A stretch of 36,851 bases of DNA from Acidimicrobiales bacterium. Its GTDB lineage: Bacteria > Actinomycetota > Acidimicrobiia > Acidimicrobiales > Aldehydirespiratoraceae. The notes beneath the pieces are model-generated. The model searched no databases. It was not told the origin of the DNA and was given only the letters and a program-made list of their open reading frames with translations. Position numbers and translations under genes: made by a program. Shown here one piece after another: positions 24,027 through 33,187 of this stretch; the first letter of the stretch is position 1, and the number at the start of each line of letters is the position of its first letter. Where the stretch lies: assembly GCA_029263195.1 (NCBI GenBank), contig JAJCXX010000094.1, positions 1 through 36,851 of the forward strand. Direction: 5' to 3'.

Positions 24027-25520
24027 ATGGACCAATCTCTACTGCACCCGGTGCAGCGCACCGGTCGAGCCATTCGTGTCGTTCATCGACCCACCAACCT
24101 CGGCGATGCCCTGGCGATCCTGGCCGATCGGTCCGGAGCGCTGCCGGTCGCCGGCGGCACTGACTTGCTGCTCGACCTGCACCGGGGTGGCCCAGGGGAG
24201 CCGGTCGAACTGCTCGACCTCACGAATGTGGACGGCCTCAGCGACATCAGTTCGACATCCGACTGCATCACCCTCGGTGCCACCGTCACCCACAACCAGG
24301 TCGTGCGTTCGGCCGATATTCGCGGATCAGCGCTCCCGCTGGCGCAGGCCTGCCTCGAGGTCGCATCACCGCAGCTGCGCAACCGAGCCACCGTCGCCGG
24401 AAACATCATCACCGCCAGCCCCGCCAACGACACGATCTCGGCACTAATGGCCCTCGATGCCATCGTCACTCTGGCTCATCTTGACGGGGATGGTTCGGTC
24501 GTCACTCGCGATGTAGCCATCGACGACTTCTTCACCGGATTCCGAACAACGGTCATCGAGCCGGGGGAATTGCTCACCGCCATCAACGTGCCCCGACTCT
24601 CGGCGCACTGCAGAGGCATGTGGGTGAAGCTCGGTATGCGTCGCGCCCAAGCGATCTCGGTGATCCACATGGCCATCGTCATCTCTATCGACGACGACGG
24701 AATCGTCGCCGGCGCCCGCATTGCCGCGGGCAGCGTGGCCCCGAGGGTCGTGCTGTTGCCCACGGTGGCCGCGGCCCTGATCGGCAATCAACTCGACGAC
24801 TCCACGATCGCCGCAGCGGCTCTGGCCGCGTCCGACGCGATCGATCCAATCGACGATGTGCGGGCCACCGCCGATTATCGAAAGCAGACCATCAAGACTG
24901 TCACCAGCCGAACCCTGGCCGCCCTGCGCGACAACCGGCAGGCCGAAATGTGGCCGGCCGAGCCTCCGTGTCTCACCGACACCGGGTGGATGTCCTCCGA
25001 CCGGTCGTCGCCGACGCAGGTCGACGAATCCACGCCGATCAGTGTCACGGTCAACGGCACGACGATCACCGCAGCCGGGGCGGCTTCACGCAACCTGCTC
25101 GATTGGCTACGCGATCAGGCGGCCAGCGAGCCCGAAGCCGGTCCGCTCACCGGAACGAAGGAGGGCTGCGCCGAGGGAGAATGCGGGGCCTGCACGGTCA
25201 TGCTCGACGGCCAGGCCGTGATGAGTTGCCTGGTCCCGGCGGCGCAGGCCGCCGGTGGAGAGGTCACCACGGTCGAGGGTCTGGCCGATGACTCCGAACT
25301 CCACCCCCTGCAGCAGGCGTTCATCGATGACTTCGCGGTGCAGTGTGGTTTCTGCATCCCCGGATTCCTCGTGTCGGGAACGGCCCTCATCGACGAGGTA
25401 AATCGGCCCGACGACGAACAGATCAAGCTGGCTCTGTCGGGCAACATCTGTCGCTGCACCGGCTACTACCCGATCATGGATGCGGTTCGAAATGCCGCCG
25501 ATTCGGAAGGTGGATCATGA
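24027..25520 (+). CDS. Molybdenum hydroxylase FAD + [2Fe-2S] subunit, fused in FAD-first order
   Basis: 497 residues. Xanthine-dehydrogenase family electron-transfer chain. Residues about 15-300 are the FAD module (CoxM/XdhB type): PVAGGTDLLLDLH, NRATVAGNIITASPANDT and a C-terminal sub-domain with AGARIAAGSVAP. A linker rich in Ser/Pro/Asp leads to the iron-sulfur module at about 337-497 (CoxS type): plant-type cluster motif GCAEGECGACT plus a later Cys, then helical-domain cluster cysteines in QCGFCIPGF and NICRCTGYY. XdhA of R. capsulatus has Fe-S first and FAD second; here the order is reversed. The ATGA overlap to the next gene makes this the partner of the 742-residue molybdenum subunit. 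Confidence 0.92.
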   Translation: MDQSLLHPVQRTGRAIRVVHRPTNLGDALAILADRSGALPVAGGTDLLLDLHRGGPGEPVELLDLTNVDGLSDISSTSDCITLGATVTHNQVVRSADIRGSALPLAQACLEVASPQLRNRATVAGNIITASPANDTISALMALDAIVTLAHLDGDGSVVTRDVAIDDFFTGFRTTVIEPGELLTAINVPRLSAHCRGMWVKLGMRRAQAISVIHMAIVISIDDDGIVAGARIAAGSVAPRVVLLPTVAAALIGNQLDDSTIAAAALAASDAIDPIDDVRATADYRKQTIKTVTSRTLAALRDNRQAEMWPAEPPCLTDTGWMSSDRSSPTQVDESTPISVTVNGTTITAAGAASRNLLDWLRDQAASEPEAGPLTGTKEGCAEGECGACTVMLDGQAVMSCLVPAAQAAGGEVTTVEGLADDSELHPLQQAFIDDFAVQCGFCIPGFLVSGTALIDEVNRPDDEQIKLALSGNICRCTGYYPIMDAVRNAADSEGGS

Positions 25521-27745
25521 GCGTCGGTTCGACACCGCCCCGCCAGGACGCCACCGACAAGGTGATCGGTGCGGCCCTCTACCCCGCCGATGCCGTTCCG
25601 GACGACGCCCTCCACGCTGTCGTCGTGTTCACCAACCGGCCCCATGCCCGCATGATCTCACTCGACACGTCAGCGGCCGAGGCCGTCACCGACGTGGTCG
25701 CCGTCCTGACCGCGGCCGATGTGCCGGTGAACGAATACGGACTCACCCTGTTCGACCAGCCCGTGTTCATCGGACCCAAGAGCACCGGTCGGGCCGACGT
25801 GGCCTCCGACGTCAGTCGCTGGGAGGCCGACCAGATCGCCCTTGTCGTCGCCGAGACCGCCGAGGCCGCCCGCCTCGGAGCCGCGGCGATACACGTCGAT
25901 TGGGACGACCTCCCCAGGGTCGACGACATCGACCAGGCGATGGCACCCGGAGCACCGTTGATCCATCCGGAGAACGGACTCGATACCAACGCCTACAACC
26001 CCCTCCAGATTCGCAAGGGCGACATGGATCAGGGCTGGGCCGAGGCCGATGTGGTCATCGAAGGCACCTACACCGTCCCCCATCAGGAGCACGCCTTTCT
26101 TCAGCCCGAGGCTGCTACTGCCTACATCGACGACGAGGGTCGCGTCACGGTGGAGTGCGGCGGACAGTGGACATTCGAGGACCGTGAGCAGATCGCCCAT
26201 GCCCTCGATCTCCCCGACGACGAGGTTCGGGTGATCTACCTTGCGATCGGAGGAGCGTTCGGCGGCAAGGAGGACATGTCACTCCAAATCGTGCTGGCAC
26301 TTGCCGCCAAACATCTCGAGGAGCGAGGAATTCGTCGGCCGATTCACTGTCGTTGGTCACGCGAGGAATCAATCGTCGGACATCACAAGCGTCATCGTGG
26401 ACGAATTCACGCCAAGCTCGGGGCCACGTCTGACGGCATCATCACTGCGGTCGAGGCCGAAGTGGTTCTCGACGCCGGGAGCTACAACTACACGACCAAC
26501 AAGGTTCTCGGCAACGCCCATCTCTCTGTCTCGGGTCCCTACCGGATTCCCAACGCGCAGATCGACAGCAGTGCCGTCTACACGACCACGGTTCCGGGCG
26601 GGGCGTTCCGCGGATTCGGCGGTCCGCAGGGAGCGTTCGCGGCAGAATGCCAGCTCAACAAGCTGGCTGCCGCACTCGGGATCGACCCAGTCGAGATCCG
26701 TCGGCGCAATGCCCTTCACGACGGCGACTACGGCATAACCCAGACCGTCATGCCCATGGGGGTTACCACCACTGAGGTGATCGACGCTTGTGCCGATCGA
26801 AGTGGCTGGACATCCCCGCAGCAGCCAGCCGCTCCCTTCAATCCGATCGCCTCACTGCCGACTCGACCCGACTCGATCGTCACCGGTCGAGGGTTCGCAT
26901 CCGGCTACAAGAACGTCGGGTTCTCGTTCGGTTTTCCGGAGCGCTGCGTGGCCGACATCCATCTCCACGGCGACGGCGACACCCCCGATCGTGCTGACCT
27001 CTACCACGGCGGATCCGACGTGGGGCAAGGAGCCCATCTGGCGTTTCGTCAGATCGCCGCCGATGCTCTCGGCCTTCCGCTCGAAGCCGTCACCGGCCAT
27101 TTCTCCGACACCGCCACCAGTGGCGATTCGGGTTCGGCCTCGGCTTCACGTCTGACCTTCATGGCCGGGAATTCGATTCTCGGGGCCGCTGAGGAAGCCG
27201 ACAAGGCCTGGCGCGATGGCCAGCGGCCGGCGGTTGGCGCGTTCCGCTACGTGCCTCCACCCACCGAGTCGCTCGACCCTGAGACCGGCGTCGGGGCACC
27301 CAACTTCAGCTACGGCTACATGGCCACGGAGGTGGAGGTGTCGATCGACACGGGGACGGGCCAGATCCGGGTCGATCGAGTCGTCTCCACCCACGACGTG
27401 GGCAAGGCCATCAACCCGGCGCTCGTTCGCGGTCAGATCGAGGGAGCTGTAGTGCAAGCCAACGGCTATGTGCTCAGCGAAGACCTTCAGTTGAGCGACG
27501 GTCGCATCACCAACCCGCGACTGTCGTCGTATCTGATTCCGGGCATCGGCGACATCCCCGAGGTGGTCGAGAGCGTCATTCTCGAGCTGGCCGATCCCCT
27601 CGGGCCCTATGGCGCACGCGGCATGGCCGAGATGCCCTACATCACCTACGCACCGGCGGTGATCGCGGCCGTACATGACGCCACCGGCATCTGGTTCGAT
27701 TCGTTCCCGCTCACCCCGAGTCGGGTTCTGGCTGCGCTCAGCTGA
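25517..27745 (+). CDS. Molybdenum hydroxylase large (molybdopterin-binding) subunit
   Basis: 742 residues from ATG 25517, coupled to the FAD/Fe-S gene. Aldehyde oxidase/xanthine dehydrogenase fold: N-terminal a/b hammerhead (about 10-120), then the molybdopterin domains with GGAFGGKEDMSLQI, GAFRGFGGPQGAFA, GSDVGQGAHLAFRQ, SGDSGSASASR and the active-site Glu705 in ARGMAEMPYITYAP. Catalyses hydroxylation of a heterocyclic C-H with water, passing electrons to the partner subunit. The substrate could be a purine, nicotinate-like ring or aldehyde. The neighbouring 8-oxoguanine-deaminase-type and allantoate-amidohydrolase-type genes favour a purine. Three GCTGA(C/T) units at 10-base spacing (from 27741) mark the 3' end. 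Confidence 0.94.
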   Translation: MSVGSTPPRQDATDKVIGAALYPADAVPDDALHAVVVFTNRPHARMISLDTSAAEAVTDVVAVLTAADVPVNEYGLTLFDQPVFIGPKSTGRADVASDVSRWEADQIALVVAETAEAARLGAAAIHVDWDDLPRVDDIDQAMAPGAPLIHPENGLDTNAYNPLQIRKGDMDQGWAEADVVIEGTYTVPHQEHAFLQPEAATAYIDDEGRVTVECGGQWTFEDREQIAHALDLPDDEVRVIYLAIGGAFGGKEDMSLQIVLALAAKHLEERGIRRPIHCRWSREESIVGHHKRHRGRIHAKLGATSDGIITAVEAEVVLDAGSYNYTTNKVLGNAHLSVSGPYRIPNAQIDSSAVYTTTVPGGAFRGFGGPQGAFAAECQLNKLAAALGIDPVEIRRRNALHDGDYGITQTVMPMGVTTTEVIDACADRSGWTSPQQPAAPFNPIASLPTRPDSIVTGRGFASGYKNVGFSFGFPERCVADIHLHGDGDTPDRADLYHGGSDVGQGAHLAFRQIAADALGLPLEAVTGHFSDTATSGDSGSASASRLTFMAGNSILGAAEEADKAWRDGQRPAVGAFRYVPPPTESLDPETGVGAPNFSYGYMATEVEVSIDTGTGQIRVDRVVSTHDVGKAINPALVRGQIEGAVVQANGYVLSEDLQLSDGRITNPRLSSYLIPGIGDIPEVVESVILELADPLGPYGARGMAEMPYITYAPAVIAAVHDATGIWFDSFPLTPSRVLAALS

Positions 27746-27780
27746 CCTGAGCTGACGTCGGCTGATCCGAATTGGCCCGG

Positions 27781-29163
27781 CTACGCGGGCTGAAACCGGC
27801 GGGCAATCCGCTTGTGGGTCTGAAGCATCTCGTCGAGCTTCGGCGACACGATCCGGCCTTCCTCCACGAGCACTCGACCGGCCACGACCGTGTGGGTGGC
27901 GCTGGTCGGGCCGCAACGAAGCCATCCCTCGATCAGATCATCGAGCACGCCGGCAAAGATCGGGCCGTCGAGTCGCCACACCGCAACATCGCCGACTGCC
28001 CCCACCGACAACTCACCGATCTCGCCCTCGCGACCCAGACATCCCGCGCCACCGCGGGTGGCGATCTCGAGGCTGTCCCGGGCCGTGATGGCATCGGCCC
28101 CTGACTTGAGCTTTCCGGCCAGCAACGACAGTCGGGCCTCCTGCCACAGCGACGAGCTGTCGGCCGACGACGAACCGTCGCAACCGATTCCCACCGGGCA
28201 TCCGGCATGGCGAAGATCGACGACCGGCGCGATACCCGACGAGAGAATCATGTTGGAACTCGGGCAGTGAGCGATGCCCACACCAGCAGCACCGAGGCGG
28301 CGAACTTCGTCGGGGTCGGGCCGTACGACATGGGCCCCCCATGATCGACTGCTCATCCACCCAACATCTTCGTAGTAGTCGACGGGCCGCATGCCGAAAC
28401 TCGCCAGCGCGAATTCGTCGTCCTCGGCATTTTCGGCCAGATGGGTGTGGAGCCTCACATCGAGTTGTTCGGCCAGTTCGGCGCTGCGAACCATCAGGTT
28501 GCGGGAGACCGAGAACGGGGAACACGGCGCTAGCGCAACCCTCACCATCGCCCCGTGCGACCGGTCGTGATGGCGGTCCACATGGCGCTCTGATTCAGCG
28601 AGGATGTCGTCCTCGTCGCGCACCGCGTTGTCGGGAGGCAGACCACCGTCCTTCACCGACAGGCTCATCGACCCGTAGGTCGGATGAAAGCGCATGCCGA
28701 AGTCGACGGCCGCGGCAATCTCGGCACCAAGCAGATCCCCGGCCCCCGGCGGGTGGATGTAGTGGTGATCAGACGAGGTCGTGCATCCGCTCAACGCCAG
28801 CTCGGCCAATCCGACCCATGCCGCCACGTTGACCGCTTCTTCGTCGAGGGCGTCGGTCCACAACGGATACAGAGATTGGAGCCAGCCGAACAACGGCGCC
28901 GAGGTCATGGGCCCATAGGCACGTGTGAGGTTCTGGTAGAGGTGATGGTGAGTGTTGACGAGGCCCGGAGTGACCAGGCACCCCGAGGCATCGACCCGCC
29001 GGTTCGCCGACGGCGCGCGATCGTCGGTGCCGCCCACGCTGTGAACGAGCCCGTTCTTGATGGCTACCCAACCACCTCGTATCTCTCGGCGTTGGTCGTC
29101 GACGGTCGCCAACAGATCGGCGTCGTGGACCAGCAGGTCGGCTCGTTCGCTCTCGTTACTCAC
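27781..29163 (-). CDS. Amidohydrolase, 8-oxoguanine deaminase type
   Basis: 460 residues, GTG start at 29163. Amidohydrolase-superfamily TIM barrel: metal ligands in NTHHHLYQNLTRAYG, His in HTHLAENAEDD, His in IAHCPSSNMIL and Asp in GCDGSSSADSS. The NTHHHLYQNLTRA start, WLQSLYPLW and SGCTTSSDHHYIHPP resemble 8-oxoguanine deaminase (for example Pa0142), which converts 8-oxoguanine to uric acid; hydroxyatrazine or guanine deaminase relatives are the main alternatives. It is antisense to, and convergent with, the molybdenum hydroxylase operon (35-base gap) and divergent from the allantoate-amidohydrolase-type gene. Confidence 0.88.
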   Translation of the reverse strand: MSNESERADLLVHDADLLATVDDQRREIRGGWVAIKNGLVHSVGGTDDRAPSANRRVDASGCLVTPGLVNTHHHLYQNLTRAYGPMTSAPLFGWLQSLYPLWTDALDEEAVNVAAWVGLAELALSGCTTSSDHHYIHPPGAGDLLGAEIAAAVDFGMRFHPTYGSMSLSVKDGGLPPDNAVRDEDDILAESERHVDRHHDRSHGAMVRVALAPCSPFSVSRNLMVRSAELAEQLDVRLHTHLAENAEDDEFALASFGMRPVDYYEDVGWMSSRSWGAHVVRPDPDEVRRLGAAGVGIAHCPSSNMILSSGIAPVVDLRHAGCPVGIGCDGSSSADSSSLWQEARLSLLAGKLKSGADAITARDSLEIATRGGAGCLGREGEIGELSVGAVGDVAVWRLDGPIFAGVLDDLIEGWLRCGPTSATHTVVAGRVLVEEGRIVSPKLDEMLQTHKRIARRFQPA

Positions 29164-29257
29164 CGCCCCACCCTAGGTTCCCTGACCTGCCTCGTTGGCA
29201 TTCCCGCGCTCACAATCGAGCACTGTTCCCGTCCACGACCAGCGACTACAATGCGCG

Positions 29258-30514
29258 GTGACCTCGTTTCCATCGGCCCCCGAATCGGATCTCCGAATCG
29301 ATATCCGTCGGCTCCTCGATCGACTCGCGGCACTCGCCGAGATCGGGGCCATCGAGGGCACCGACGGCTCATCACGCCTCGCTCTCACCGATGAAGACAA
29401 GGCCGGTCGCGACCTCGTCGTTGGTTGGATGAGAGACCTCGACCTCGACATCTCCATCGACGGACTCGGCAACGTGGTGGGGGTGATGCCGGGAGAGACA
29501 ACCGGCCCAGCCGTGATGTGCGGATCACACATCGACACCGTTCACACCGGCGGTCGCTACGACGGCAATCTCGGGGTGCTTGCCGGCCTCGAGGTGATCG
29601 AGACTCTCCGTACCGCCGGGGTGACCCCCCACCGACCCATAGCCGTCGGATTCTTCACCGACGAGGAGGGTGCCCGCTTTCAGCCCGACATGCTCGGCAG
29701 CTTGGTCTACGTGGGTGGAATGGCTCTGGAGCAAGCCCATTCGATCACCGGCATCGACGGTGCAACGGTCGGTGACGAACTCGAACGCATCGGCTACATC
29801 GGTGCCGCCCCATTGCCGGCAACCGCTCCAGTGGCCTTCGTCGAACTACACATCGAGCAGGGCCCGGTGCTCGAAGCCGAGGGATTCGACGTTGGAGCCC
29901 TCACCGGTGTGCAGGGAATCAGCTGGACCGAGTTCACCCTCACCGGCCAGTCGAACCACGCCGGCACCACACCCATGTCGCTGCGCCACGATCCCGGCCT
30001 GGTGGCCTTCCGCGCTGCCGCGTTTGTGGGCGACCTGGCGGTCGAACTCGGACATCCCCAGGTCGGCACGGTGGGACGTATCGAGCTCGAACCCAACTTG
30101 GTGAATGTCGTAGCCGCCAGTGCGACGTTCACCGTCGATCTTCGCAACACCGACAATGGTGTTCTGTTCGATGCCGAGCGTCGGGTGGTCGACTTCATCG
30201 AGACGACGGCAGCCGACGCTGGGGTCATCGTGTCGGCACGCGAGCTGGCCCGCTTCGATCCGGTCGAGTTCGATCCAGATGTCGTCGACAGAATTGAGCG
30301 GGTTGCCGAGGCGATGGGCCTCTCGGTGAAACGCATGCCCAGCGGTGCCGGCCACGATGCCCAGATGCTGTCCCGGATCTGCCCCACCGGCATGATCTTC
30401 GTGCCCAGCCAAGGCGGCGTCTCGCATAATCCTGCCGAACACACCAATCCCACTGATCTCGAATCCGGCGCCAACGTGCTACTACAGGTGTTGACCGAAT
30501 TGGCCGCGAAGTGA
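29258..30514 (+). CDS. M20-family allantoate / N-carbamoyl-amino-acid amidohydrolase
   Basis: 418 residues from GTG 29258; the frame reaches upstream to 29195 but this start separates it cleanly from the divergent gene. Zinc-dependent hydrolase: GSHIDTVHTGGRYDGNLG with metal ligands, FFTDEEGARF, the family marker HIEQGPVLEAEG, the dimerisation/substrate region TGQSNHAGTTPM, GAGHDAQ and the C-terminal GVSHNPAEHT. These mark AllC/hydantoinase-carbamoylase (HyuC) proteins, which release ammonia and CO2 from allantoate or N-carbamoyl amino acids. The purine context favours allantoate, but allantoinase and urate-opening enzymes are not in the window. Confidence 0.9.
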   Translation: MTSFPSAPESDLRIDIRRLLDRLAALAEIGAIEGTDGSSRLALTDEDKAGRDLVVGWMRDLDLDISIDGLGNVVGVMPGETTGPAVMCGSHIDTVHTGGRYDGNLGVLAGLEVIETLRTAGVTPHRPIAVGFFTDEEGARFQPDMLGSLVYVGGMALEQAHSITGIDGATVGDELERIGYIGAAPLPATAPVAFVELHIEQGPVLEAEGFDVGALTGVQGISWTEFTLTGQSNHAGTTPMSLRHDPGLVAFRAAAFVGDLAVELGHPQVGTVGRIELEPNLVNVVAASATFTVDLRNTDNGVLFDAERRVVDFIETTAADAGVIVSARELARFDPVEFDPDVVDRIERVAEAMGLSVKRMPSGAGHDAQMLSRICPTGMIFVPSQGGVSHNPAEHTNPTDLESGANVLLQVLTELAAK

Positions 30515-30552
30515 GAGACCAGATCAAGCCCAGCAGACCCGGGAGCCGCTAG

Positions 30553-33141
30553 ATGGCCAGATTTCAATGCAACGGTGAGGAGACCACGGTCGGCGACCAT
30601 CACCCCCATCTGTTGTCGGCCCTGCGCGACGAACTCGGCCTCACCGCGGCCAAGGACGGCTGCTCCCCCAGTGGCCAGTGTGGGTGCTGCACGGTCTTGA
30701 TCAACGGCAAGGCCCGAGTGTCCTGCCAGACTTCGCTGGAGAAGGTCGAGGGCGCCGAGATCGTCACTCTCGAAGGAGTCGACGACAGGGAACGAAGCCG
30801 AATCGCTTCCACCTTCGCAGCCCACGGAGCCCTCCAGTGCGGCTTCTGCACACCGGGAATCGTGATGAGAACAGTGTCTCTGCTCGGTCGCGACAAGCCG
30901 GTGACCCGAGATCAGGCATCACGTCATCTCGGTGGTCATCTGTGTCGCTGTACCGGCTACATCAAGATCCTCGACGCAGTTGAAGACCTCGCCAACGGTG
31001 TCATTCCTGCGGCCGGCGAATCCGGAGGTGTCGGGTCGCGAGGCGTGAAGTACGAGGCCAACGAGTTGTCGCTGGGCGATCGTGGATACGTCGACGACAT
31101 TCAGCCCAACGGGTGCCTTCACGGCGCCGTCGTGCTCACCACCCACGCCAGGGCCGACGTGCTCGGCATCGACACCAGTGCCGCCATGGCCGCACCCGGA
31201 GTTGTCGCGGTGATCACCGGAGCCGATGTGCCCGGCGAACTGCGATCGGGCATCGTTCACAAAGACTGGCCCGTGTTCATTCCAGAGGGGGGGCGCACCA
31301 GCTATCTCGGCGATGTTCTCGCCCTGGTCGTGGCCGAATCCCGCTTGCAGGCACGAGCAGCCACGTCTCTGGTCGACGTGAGCTACGAGGTCCACGAGCC
31401 GATCACCAATGCGGTCGCCGCCCTCGAAAGCACCGAATCGGCGGTCTGGCAACTCGACGGAAACGTGCTGTCGGTCTCGGAGTACTCCCGCGGCGATGTC
31501 GAGGCCGGTCTGGCCACCTCGGCCCATGTGGTCGACGAGATCTTCCAGACCCAGCGGATCGACCACACCTTCCTCGAGCCCGAGTCCTCGCTGGCCGTCC
31601 CGACGGTCGGCGCCGATGGCGCAACCGAATCTCTCTACGTCTACTCAGGCGGCCAGGGCGTGTGGGACGACCGCAACGACATCGCCCGAATTCTCGACAT
31701 CGACCAGAGCCAGGTCGTGGTCGAACTGGTATCCAACGGCGGAGCGTTCGGTGGCAAAGAGGACATGTCCAACCAGGGACAGACCGCCCTCGCCGCCTGG
31801 ATCATCGGACGACCGGTGAAGACCACATTCAGCCGCGAGGAATCGTTCCTGGTTCACAACAAGCGCCACCCCATTCGAATCCACCTCCAAGCAGGATGCG
31901 ATTCCGATGGCCGAATGACCGCCTTGCGGGTGCGCATGATCGGCGACTCCGGCCCCTACGCCTCGGTCGGGATGAAGGTCCTCGAACGGGCAGCCGGCCA
32001 CGCCAGTGGCCCGTATGTGATCGACAACATCGATGTCGAAGCCATTGCCGTTCGCACCAACAACTCAGTCTGTGGCGCATTCCGAGGATTTGGTGCCAAC
32101 CAGGCGCAGTTCGCGATGGAAGGGGCCATGGACCGACTCGCCGCCGCGGTCGGCATCAGCGGATGGGAGATCCGGTCGCGCAACGTCATATCTCCCGGCG
32201 TGATCTGGGGACCCGGCCAACGAATGGACAGCGGCAGCGCCGGAGCCCGAAGGTGCCTCGACGCCGTGAAGCCGGCATGGGACGCCGCAGTCGCCGCCGG
32301 CCGGCCGGTGGGCATGGGGCTCGGCCTCAAGAATTCGGGGCTGGGCAACGGTGCGGTCGAAGTCTCGATCTCCACCGTTCAGTTCATGCCCGACGACACC
32401 GTCGAGGTTCGTCACTGCTGGACCGAGATGGGCCAGGGAGTGCACACCGTTGCCCGCCAAGTCGCCGTCGAAGAACTTCACATCGATCCCGATCGGATCC
32501 GTGTGCTCGTCGATACATCACGCGAGTTGGGAGCCGGCCAGACCACCGGGAGCCGCGGCACCCTGATGTGTTCGGGTTCGGTGGCCGATGCCTGCCGCAC
32601 AGCGGTGGCGGGTGGCTGTGAGGTCGGCGTGGAGTACGAAGGCCGCTATGTCGTCGACTGGACCACCAAGCTCGGCGACGGCAGCCCCGAGCCAATCATC
32701 CACTCGACCTTCGGCTACGCCGCCCAACTCGTCGAACTCGATCCGGAAACCGGGAACGTCGACCGGGTCGTGGCGGCCCACGACGTCGGACGTGCCATCA
32801 ACCCGCTCCTTTGTGAAGGGCAGGTCGAGGGGGCCGTACACATGGGCCTCGGTTACGCCTTGAGCGAAGGTTTCCCATGCGATGTCGATGGCCGACCCAT
32901 CAATGAGACCCTGCGCAGCCTCGACATCATCCGCCCCAAGGACATGCCCGAGGTCGAGGTGATCCTCATCGAGGAGCCGCAACCCAATTCCCCTTACGGG
33001 GTGAAGGGCGTGGGGGAGATCGGTCTGGTGCCAACGGCCGGTGCGGTGGCCGCAGCCCTCCACGACCACGACGGCGAGTGGCGCAACGTGTTACCCATGG
33101 CCAACGACGCCAACCGCGAACGCGAATCGGCCTGGACCTGA
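30553..33141 (+). CDS. Molybdenum hydroxylase, [2Fe-2S] fused to molybdopterin domain, no FAD
   Basis: 862 residues. Residues 1-155 are the Fe-S module: plant-type cluster cysteines in DGCSPSGQCGCCT (Cys37, 43, 46) and Cys58, then QCGFCTPGIVM and HLCRCTGYIKI. Residues about 165-862 are the molybdopterin chain with GGAFGGKEDMSNQ, AFRGFGANQAQFAMEG, EMGQGVHTVARQ, TTGSRGTLM and active-site Glu822 (YGVKGVGEIG). The chain has no FAD module, like Desulfovibrio aldehyde oxidoreductase or XdhD-type proteins, so electrons must leave from the Fe-S clusters to another protein. It starts 38 bases after the amidohydrolase gene, same strand, so probably one operon. Confidence 0.93.
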   Translation: MARFQCNGEETTVGDHHPHLLSALRDELGLTAAKDGCSPSGQCGCCTVLINGKARVSCQTSLEKVEGAEIVTLEGVDDRERSRIASTFAAHGALQCGFCTPGIVMRTVSLLGRDKPVTRDQASRHLGGHLCRCTGYIKILDAVEDLANGVIPAAGESGGVGSRGVKYEANELSLGDRGYVDDIQPNGCLHGAVVLTTHARADVLGIDTSAAMAAPGVVAVITGADVPGELRSGIVHKDWPVFIPEGGRTSYLGDVLALVVAESRLQARAATSLVDVSYEVHEPITNAVAALESTESAVWQLDGNVLSVSEYSRGDVEAGLATSAHVVDEIFQTQRIDHTFLEPESSLAVPTVGADGATESLYVYSGGQGVWDDRNDIARILDIDQSQVVVELVSNGGAFGGKEDMSNQGQTALAAWIIGRPVKTTFSREESFLVHNKRHPIRIHLQAGCDSDGRMTALRVRMIGDSGPYASVGMKVLERAAGHASGPYVIDNIDVEAIAVRTNNSVCGAFRGFGANQAQFAMEGAMDRLAAAVGISGWEIRSRNVISPGVIWGPGQRMDSGSAGARRCLDAVKPAWDAAVAAGRPVGMGLGLKNSGLGNGAVEVSISTVQFMPDDTVEVRHCWTEMGQGVHTVARQVAVEELHIDPDRIRVLVDTSRELGAGQTTGSRGTLMCSGSVADACRTAVAGGCEVGVEYEGRYVVDWTTKLGDGSPEPIIHSTFGYAAQLVELDPETGNVDRVVAAHDVGRAINPLLCEGQVEGAVHMGLGYALSEGFPCDVDGRPINETLRSLDIIRPKDMPEVEVILIEEPQPNSPYGVKGVGEIGLVPTAGAVAAALHDHDGEWRNVLPMANDANRERESAWT

Positions 33142-33187
33142 CCTTCGCCATTCCCTTCGCAACACCCTTCACGATTCTTGGAAGAAC

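Noticed and set aside
31113..32621. A 502-residue plus-strand frame within the second molybdenum hydroxylase
   Set aside because: Extremely Arg-rich out-of-frame shadow of a gene with intact cofactor motifs.
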